A stretch of 64,000 nt of DNA from Aegilops tauschii subsp. strangulata. Lineage: Eukaryota; Streptophyta; Magnoliopsida; Poales; Poaceae. This document shows, piece by piece, positions 56,978 to 64,000 of the stretch. The DNA is taken from positions 321,931,294 through 321,995,293 of the forward strand of contig NC_053037.3 of assembly GCF_002575655.3 (NCBI RefSeq). The letters are read 5' to 3'. The notes under the pieces are model-generated. The model searched no databases. It had not been told where the DNA came from and saw nothing but the letters and a program-made list of their open reading frames with translations. The position numbers and the translations under genes were made by a program. The first letter of the stretch is position 1. Every line of letters begins with the position of its first letter.

Positions 56978-57196
56978 CATATTCTCACTCGGATTGTTTT
57001 TTAACATAGGCGAAAACTGGTTCACAACTAAGCTTTCTCACCTCTACACCCACTGGAGGTGTGTTAGCTTCCGAATATGATTAGTCACCTGAGTGAAACG
57101 CGACTGTAGGTTGAACTAGACGATATATGGGAAAAAGCGTGACTATTATTCATCTAAGTTCATTCAGACTAACTATTAAAAGGGAGAAATTTTATT

Positions 57197-58632
57197 CTAA
57201 GTATAAAACTTGTGGAGCAAATCTGCATTCCAAGCTCTAGGCTCTTCTATTCCTTTGGTGAAGTTGTACAACCTGTATGCTCCATTGTGTATGACCTTGG
57301 GTATGGCGAATGGTCCCTCCCAGGGGGGTGCCATCTTGTGAGGTTTCTGTTGATCCACTCGGAGGACTAGGACTCCTTCCTGGAAGGCACGTCCTCTGAC
57401 GTGTCTATCGTGGTAGCGATGCAAGTCTTGTTGGTACAACGTTGATCTTATAAGCGCTAGCTCACTCTCCTCCTCCAAAAGGTCTAGGCCATCCTGCCTT
57501 GCCTCCTCGGCTTCAGCCTCCGAGTAAAGATCCACTCGGGGAGAGTTGTGGCGCAGATCACTCAACAAGACCGCCTCTGATCCGTACACCATAAAGAATG
57601 GGGTGCGGTTGGTGGATCGATTCGGGGTCGTCCGCAATCCCCAAAGGACAGACGGTAACTCGGTTACCCAGGCGCCTGCTGCATGAATTAGGTCGCGCAT
57701 GTGGCGAGGCTTCAATCCTTGGAGTATGAGTCTGTTTGCTCTCTCGGCTTGCCCATTCGACTGTGGGTGCACCACAGAGGCGTAGTCGACCCGAGTGCCC
57801 TGGGTGTAATAGAACTTGTGGAACTCATCCGAGTCGAAGTTAGACCCGTTGTCGGTGATGATGCCGTGTGGGACTTAGAATCTGAAGATAATCTCCTTGA
57901 TGAATTGAATCGTAGTGGCTGAGTCCAGCTTTTTTATGGGTTTGGCCTCAATCACTTGGTGAACTTGTCCACTGCTACCAGTGGGTGCGTGAAGCCACTC
58001 GCCCCAGTCCGGAGGGGGCCGACCATGTCGAGTCCCCAGATGGCGAATGGCCAAGTGAGGGGGATAGTCTTCAGGGCAGACACCGGCTTGTGTGACTGGT
58101 TCGCATAGAACTGGCACCTGATGCATTGATCCACTATGTCTCGGGCGGCCTCATTGGCTCGGGGCCAATAGAATTTGGCTTTGAATGCTTTGGCGACCAA
58201 GGTCCGAGAGGATGCATGATGCCCACATGTTCCCGAGTGAATCTCTTGCAGTATTTGTTGCCCTTCCTCCGGGAATATGCATTGCTGAGTGACTCCAGTC
58301 GTACTTTTCTTTTATAGTTGATCTCCCATAACGGTGAAGGCCTTGGATCGGCAGACGATCTGGCGGGCTTCACCTTCATCCTTTGGGAGCTCTTGCCGGA
58401 GCAAGTATGTCAGGTATGGCTCGGTCCACTTGGGAGGTATGATTAGTATCTCTTGGACCAGATCAATTACTGTGGGAATGTCTACTTCAGTCGGATTGGA
58501 AGGTCCGACTGGTTGCGGGGGCTCTTCCACAAAAGGATCTTCCTTGATCATGGGCGAGTGTAAGTGTTCTAAGAACACATTCTTGGGTACTGCCTTCTGA
58601 ATGGAGCCCATTTTGGCTAGGTCGTCAACCAT
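57197..58632 (-). pseudogene. H integrase and linker
   Basis: Reading the minus strand: linker with PKWTEPYLTYLLRQELPKDE, then QCIRCQFYANQSHKP (CxxC of the zinc domain) and the first catalytic aspartate in WGLDMVGPLRTG. A frameshift near 57955 and TAA near 57877 break the core. The second aspartate is in GIITDNGSNFDSDEF and the glutamate in NGQAERANRLILQG. LWGLRTTPNRSTNRTPFFMV and PPWEGPFAIPKVIHNGAYRL follow, ending near 57197. It is clearly related to the F integrase but diverged, so H is a different family of the same lineage. Confidence 0.85.
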
Positions 58633-59126
58633 TTGGTTTATGAGTCGTAGTACATGATGGAGCTCCAGCCCTTCAAAGTGTTTTTCCAGTTTCCGAACGC
58701 GTTGAAATAGCCGGTCATCACAGGGCTACGGATATCCCATTCTTTCATGACTTGGTTCACCACTAGATCCGAGTCACCATAAACCATCAGTCGGCGAATT
58801 CCCAGAGAAATTTCCATTGACAGCCCATACAGGAGAGCTTCGTACTCGGCTTCGTTGTTGGAGTCGTCGAAGTGAATCTAAAGCACATAACTGAGTCGAT
58901 CGTCCATAGGAGACACCAAGACCACTCCGACCTCGGAGCCGTGGAGAATCTTGGAGCCATAGAAGAACATCGTCCAGTGTTCAGGAACGCTCGGGGCAGG
59001 CTGCTCTTGTTCAATCCATTTGACTAGGAAATCTACCAAGGCTTGTGACTTGATGGCTTTCTTAGCTTCAAACTTTATGTCCAACTGAAGGAGCTCGATG
59101 GCCCACTTAGCCACTCGGGCCATGGC
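58633..59126 (-). pseudogene. H RNase H region, truncated by the Angela insertion
   Basis: From 59126 leftward: ARVAKWAIELLQLDIKFEAK, AIKSQALVDFLVKWIEQEQP, then MFFYGSKILHGSEVGVVLVS (the usual FDGS is FYGS), a stop near 58878, and frames with [17 protein letters not shown] sequence. The upstream RT part is displaced by the Angela element at 59127. Confidence 0.75.
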
Positions 59127-60837
59127 TGTTGGGGAACGTAGTAATTTCAAAAAAAATCCTACGCACACACAGGATCATGGTGATGCATAGCAACGAGAGG
59201 GGAGAGTGTTGTCTACGTACCCTCGTAGACCGAAAGCGGAAGCGTTATATCAACGCGGTTGATGTAGTCGTACGTCTTCACGATCCGACCAATCCAAGTA
59301 CCGAAAGCACGGCACCTCCGAGTTCTGCACACGTTCGGCTCGGTGACGTCCTCACCTTCTCGATCCAGCAAGAGGGGCGAAGTAGTAGATGAGTTCCGGC
59401 AGCACGACGGCATGGTGACGGTGTTGGTGAAGAACAATCTTCGCAGGGCTTCGCCTAAGCACTACGAAAACTATGATGGAGGATAAACTAGAGGAGACGG
59501 GGTTGCCGGCACACGGCTTGGTGTTTCTTGATGTGTCTTGGGTGCTAGCCCTACCCCTCTATTTATATGTTGAGCCTTGGGGTCGAAACTTGGAGTAAAA
59601 GCCTCCACAAAGTCGGTTTCACCCGAAAGGCAAGAGTCCTTCTCGGACTCCAGGGCCAGACGCCAGGGTTCCCAGCGTCTGGACCCAGACGCCAGGGACC
59701 CTGGCATCTAGCCCCTGGACTCCGCAAAACTTCCTTTTGCGCTTTCCAAAAACCTCGTGGGCTTTCCCCTTTGGACCAGATAAAGTGTTCTTGTGCCCAA
59801 ACATTTCCCGAAACATACGGAACCCCTTCCGATGGATTCCGGAACCCTTCCGGAGATCAAACACTACTATCCACATATCAATCTTTACTTCCGGACCATT
59901 CCGGAGTTCCTCGTCATATCCGTGATCTCATCCGAAACTGCGAACAACATTCGGTCACCAACATACATAACTCATAGTACTATATCGTCAACGAACGTTA
60001 AGCGAGCGGACCCTACAGGTTCGAGAACTATGTAGACATGACCGAGACACCTCTCTGGTCAATAACCAAAAGCGAGACCTCGATGCCCATATTGGCTCCT
60101 ACATATTCTACGAAGATCTTTATCGGTCAGACCGCATAACAACATACGTTGTTCCCTTTGTCATCGGTATGTTACTTGCCCGAGATTCGATCGTCAGTAT
60201 CTCAATACCTAGTTCAATCTCGTTACCGGCAAGTCTCTTTACTCGTTCCGTAATACATCATCCCGCAACTAACTCATTAGTTGCAATGCTTGCAAGGCTT
60301 TTAGTGATGTGCATTACCGAGTGGGCCCAGAGATACCTCTCCGACAATCGGAGTGACAAATCCTAATCTCGAAATACGCCAACCCAACAAGTACCTTTGG
60401 AGACACCTGTAGAGCACCTTTATTATCACTCAGTTACGTTGTGACGTTTGGTAGCACACAAAGTGTTCCTCCGGTAAACGGGAGTTGCATAATCTCATAG
60501 TCATAATAACATGTATAAGTCATGAAGAAAGTAATAGCAGAATATTAAATGATCGAGTGCTAAGCTAACGGAATGGGTCAAGTCAATCACATCATTCTCC
60601 TAATGATGTGATCCCGTTAATCAAATGACAACTCATGTCAATGGCTAGGAAACATAATCATCTTTGATCAACGAGCTAGTCAAGTAGAGGCATACTAGTG
60701 ACACTCTGTTTGTCTATGTATTCACACAAGTATTATGTTTCCGGTTAATATAATTCTAGCATGAATAATAAACATTTATCATGATATAAGGAAATAAATA
60801 ATAACTTTAGTATTGCCTCTAGGGCATATTTCCTTCA
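59127..60837 (-). repeat. 3' LTR of the Angela/BARE-type element, 1711 bp
   Basis: It begins TGTTGGGGAACGTAG and ends GGGCATATTTCCTTCA. It is related along its length to the solo LTRs at 11167-12889 and 42304-44043, which differ most in the variable region that here spans about 59560-59760. Confidence 0.95.
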
Positions 60838-60852
60838 GTCTCCCACTTGCAC
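60838..60852 (-). promoter_or_regulatory. Polypurine tract of the Angela/BARE-type element
   Basis: On the minus strand GTGCAAGTGGGAGAC abuts the LTR start TGAAGGAAATATGCC, as in BARE-type elements. Confidence 0.8.
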
Positions 60853-61320
60853 TAGAGTCAATAATCTAGTTCACATCGCCATGTGATTTAACATCAATAG
60901 TTCACATCTTTATGTGGTTAACACCCATAGTTCACATCGATATGTGACCAACACCCAAAGGGTTTACTAGAGTCAGTAATCTAGTTCACATCACTATGTG
61001 ATTAACACCCAAAGAGTACTAAGGTGAGATCACGTTTTGCTTGTGAGATAATTTTAGTCAACGGGTCTGTCACATTCAGATCCGTAAGTATTTTGCAAAT
61101 TCTATGTCTACAATTCTCTGCATGGAGCTACTCTAGCTAATAGCTCCCACTTTCAATATGTATCCAGATTGAGACTTAGAGTCATCTAGATCAGTGTCAA
61201 AAACTTGCATCAACGTAACCCTTTTACGACGAGCCTTTTGTCACCTCCATAATCGAGAAACATATCCTTATTCCACTAAGGATAATTTTGACCGCTGTAC
61301 AGTGATCTACTCCTAGATCA
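60853..61320 (-). other. Angela 3' untranslated and degraded RNase H region
   Basis: No intact frame is visible. Plus-strand AGTTCACATCG..ATGTGA segments repeat three times between about 60869 and 60999 as diverged short repeats. Confidence 0.5.
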
Positions 61321-62379
61321 CTATTGTACTCCCTTGCCAAACTCAGTGGTAGGGTATACAATAGATCTAGTACATAGCATGGCATACATTATAGAACCTA
61401 TGGCTGAGGCATAGGGAATGACTTTTATTCTCTTTCTATCTTCTGTCGTGGTCGGGCTTTGAGTCTTACTCAATTTCACACCTTGTAACACAGGCAAGAA
61501 CTCTTTCTTTGATTGTTCCATTTTGAACTATTTCAAAATCTTGTCAAGGTATGTACTCATTGAAAAAACTTATCAAGCGTCTTGATCTATCTCTATAGAT
61601 CTTGATGCTCAATATGTAAGTAGCTTCACCGAGGTCTTTCTTTGAAAAAACTCCTTTCAAACACTCCTTTATGCTTTGCAAAATAATTCTACATTATTTT
61701 CGATCAACAATATGTCATTCACATATACTTATCAGAAATGTTGTAGTGCTCCCACTCACTTTCTTGTAAATATAGGCTTCACCGCAAGTATGTATAAAAC
61801 TATATGCTTTGATCAACTCATCAAAGCGTATATTCCAACTCCGAGATGCTTGCACCAGTCCATAGATGGATCGCTGGAGCTTGCACATTTTGTTAACACC
61901 TTTAGGATCGACAAAACCTTCTGGTTGCATCATATACAACTCTTTTTTAAGAAATCCATTAAGGAACGTAGTTTTGACATCCATTTGCCAGATTTCATAA
62001 AATGTGGCAATTTGCTAACATGATTCGGACAGACTTAAGCATCGCTACGAGTGAGAAAATCTCATCGTAGTCAACGCCTTGAACATTGTCAAAAAAACTT
62101 TTTTTCAACAAGTCTAGCTTTGTAGATAGTAACACTACTATCAGCGTCCGTCTTCCTCTTGAAGATCCATTTATTTTCTATGGCTTGCCGATCATCGGGC
62201 AAGTCAACCAAAGTCCACACTTTGTTCTCATACATGGATCTCATCTCAGATTTCATGGCCTCAAGCCATTTCGCGGAATATGGGCTCATCATCGCTTCCT
62301 CATAGTTCGTAGGTTCGTCATGGTCAAGTAACATGACCTCCAGAATAGGATTACCGTACCACTCTGGTGCGGATCTCAC
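61321..62379 (-). pseudogene. Angela reverse transcriptase and RNase H start
   Basis: From 62379 leftward: EEAMMSPYSAKWLEAMKSEM, VWTLVDLPDDRQAIENKWIF, KTDADSSVTIYKARLV, then [20 protein letters not shown] and [36 protein letters not shown] and, in the last part, IPYASAIGSIMYAMLCTRS. These are standard Copia RT blocks. The catalytic YVDD block falls in a badly damaged stretch near 61640-61710 and is not readable. Multiple frameshifts and stops make it inactive. Confidence 0.85.
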
Positions 62380-63587
62380 TCTGGTTTACCTACGAGGTTC
62401 GGTAGTAACTTGATCTGAAGTTACATGATCATCATCATTAGCTTCCTCACTAATTGGTGTAGGAGTCACAGGAATAGATTTCTGTGATGAACTACTTTCC
62501 AATAAGGGAGCAGGTACAGTTACCTCATCAAGTTCTACTTTCCTCCCACTCACTTCTTTCAAGAGAAACTCCTTCTCTAGAAAGGATCCATTCTTAGCAA
62601 CGAATGTCTTGCCTTTGGATCTGTGATAGAAGGTGTACCCAACATTTTCTTTTGGGTATCCTATGAAAACGCAGTTCTCCGATTTGGGTTTGAGCTTATC
62701 AGGTTGAAACTTTTTCGCATAAGCATCGTATCCCCAAACTTTAAGAAACGACAGCTTAGGTTTCTTGCTAAACCATAGCTCATACGGTGTCGTCTCGACG
62801 GATTAGACGGTGCCCTATTTAATGTGAATGCAGCTGTCTTTAATGCATAACCCTAGAACGATAGTGGTAAATCGGTAAGAGACATCATAGATTGCACTAT
62901 ATCCAATAAAGTACGATTATGACGTTCGGACACACCATTATGCTGTGGTGTTCCAGGTGGCATGAATTTGTGAAACTATTCCACATTGTTTTAATTCAAG
63001 GCCAAACTAGTAACTCAAATATCCGTCTCTGCGATCAAATCGCAGAAAAACTTTTATTTTCTTGTTACAATGATTCTCCACTTCACTCTGAAATTCTTTG
63101 AACTTTTCAACTGTTTCAGTTTCATTAAGTAGATATACCCATATTTGCTCAAATCATCTGTGAAGGTTAGGAAATAACGATACCTGCCGCGAGCCTCAAC
63201 ACTCATCGGACCGCATACATCGGTATGTATTATTTCCAATAAGTCAGTAGCTCGCTGCATTGTTCCGGAGAACGGAGTCTTAGTCATCTTGCCCATGAGG
63301 CATGGTTCGCAAGCATCAACTAATTAATAATCAAGTGATTCCAAAAGCCCATCAGCATGGATTTTCTTCATGCGCTTTACACCAATATGACCTAAACGGC
63401 AGTGCCACAAATAAGTTGCACTATCATTATTAACTTTGCATCTTTTGGCTTCAATGTTATGAATATGTTTATCACTACAATCGAGATCCAACAAACCATT
63501 TTCATTGGGTGTATGACCATAGAAGGTTTTATTCATGTAAACAGAATAACAATTATTCTCTAACTTAAATGAATAACTGTATTGCAA
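62380..63587 (-). pseudogene. Angela integrase with GAG-pre-integrase domain
   Basis: From 63587 leftward: the pre-integrase motif LWHCRLGHIGVKRMKKIH, then LLEIIHTDVCGPMSVEARGR and YRYFLTFTDDLSKYGYIYLM of the integrase core, and a degraded remainder toward 62380. The order protease-integrase-RT marks it as Copia. Several stops interrupt it. Confidence 0.85.
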
Positions 63588-63652
63588 TAAACATGATCAA
63601 ATCCTATCCATGCTCAACGCAAACACCATATAACACTTATTTAGGTTCAACA

Positions 63653-64000
63653 CTAATCCCGAAAGTATAGGGAGTGTGCGATGATGATCAGATCAATCTT
63701 GGAACTACTTCCAACACACATCGTCACTTCGCCCTTAACTAGTTTCTGTTCATTCTGCAACTCCCGTTTCGAGTCACTAATCTTAGCAACTGAACTAGTA
63801 TCAAATACTAAGGGGTTGCTATAAACCCTAGTAAAGTACATATCAATAACATGTATATCAAATATACCTTTGTTCACTATGCCATCCTTCTTATCCGCCA
63901 AGTATCTAGGGAAGTTCCACTTCTAGTGACCAGTCCCTTTGCAGTAGAACCACTTAGTCTCAGGCTTAGGTCCAGACTTGGGCTTCTTCACTTGAGCAGC
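63653..64000 (-). pseudogene. Angela Gag zinc-knuckle end and protease
   Basis: At the edge the minus strand reads AAQVKKPKSGPKPETKWFYC, then KGTGH followed by TAG and KWNFPRYLADKKDG. The CCHC knuckle is damaged: its first Cys reads Trp, its tryptophan is TAG (about 63926), and its last Cys reads Phe. The protease follows with PLVFDTSSVAKISDSK, where the active-site DTG reads DTS. These changes indicate a dead copy. Gag begins beyond the window. Confidence 0.8.

Larger units (their letters stand above)
56983..59126 (-). mobile_element. Gypsy element H, right segment with pol
   Basis: H resumes after F with the end of its tandem repeat (to about 57035), then about 160 bases of noncoding sequence, then the 3' part of pol on the minus strand. 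It is cut at 59126 by the Angela element. The RT domain and beyond would lie past the right edge of the window. Confidence 0.75.
59127..64000 (-). mobile_element. Angela/BARE-type Copia element, minus orientation, partial
   Basis: Its 3' LTR is at 59127-60837, followed leftward-to-rightward by the polypurine tract and a degenerate Gag-Pol reading right to left. The element continues past 64000. The left flank ATGGC (59122-59126) should be repeated beyond its 5' LTR. It is inserted in the H RNase H region. Confidence 0.9.

Overview
This window is plant intergenic DNA of the Triticeae type (wheat, Aegilops or barley). It holds no recognisable host gene. Nearly every base belongs to LTR retrotransposons nested inside one another. 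The assignment rests on Angela/BARE-type LTRs (ends TGTTGGGGAACG / CTAGGGCATATTTCCTTCA), LTRs that open TGATACGTCTCC with tRNA-Asp primer sites, and a Sukkula-like 4.2-kb solo LTR. Family names are given from memory of the repeat families and are tentative; element boundaries come from LTR ends, target-site duplications (TSDs) and comparison of related copies inside the window.

Layout. The outermost recognisable layer is a degenerate Ty3/Gypsy element 'H' whose pol is on the minus strand. Its pieces lie at about 514-1486, 36218-37466 and 56983-59126, and it carries a plus-strand (antisense) extra ORF and a 70-bp tandem repeat. Three insertions split or flank H. (1) Element B (LTRs 1636-3040 and 34810-36217), preceded by a 149-bp truncated tail of a third same-family copy. 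(2) A Fatima-like Gypsy element F (37467-56977, TSD CATAT). (3) A minus-strand Angela/BARE Copia element (59127 to beyond the right edge).

Element B contains element A of the same family (6586-31805). A contains an Angela solo LTR (11167-12889, TSD CTCCA), a solo LTR of a second family W in minus orientation (14457-16072), and a complete W element (19305-31632). W in turn contains a Sukkula-like solo LTR (20254-24489, TSD TTTGT) and a small CACTA-like element (about 28611-28910). F contains an Angela solo LTR (42304-44043) in its integrase and a Sabrina-like element (45251-53533, TSD GTACC). The deepest chain is H, B, A, W, Sukkula-like LTR: five levels.

How the parts work together. F, H and the Angela copy are remains of potentially autonomous elements with pol domains, all broken by stops, frameshifts and insertions. 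The A/B family, W and Sabrina-like elements carry only gag-protease or an unclassified ORF, with no reverse transcriptase or integrase visible, so they would have depended on enzymes supplied in trans. The three families share the LTR start, the tRNA-Asp primer site with a 10-12 nt spacer, and AAGCTTGGGG polypurine tracts. The features of most interest are an LTR-like internal promoter with a leader intron ahead of a second ORF in A/B, repeated internal copies of the polypurine tract, a noncoding block shared by W and the Sabrina-like element, and an antisense multi-exon gene in F with canonical splice sites.
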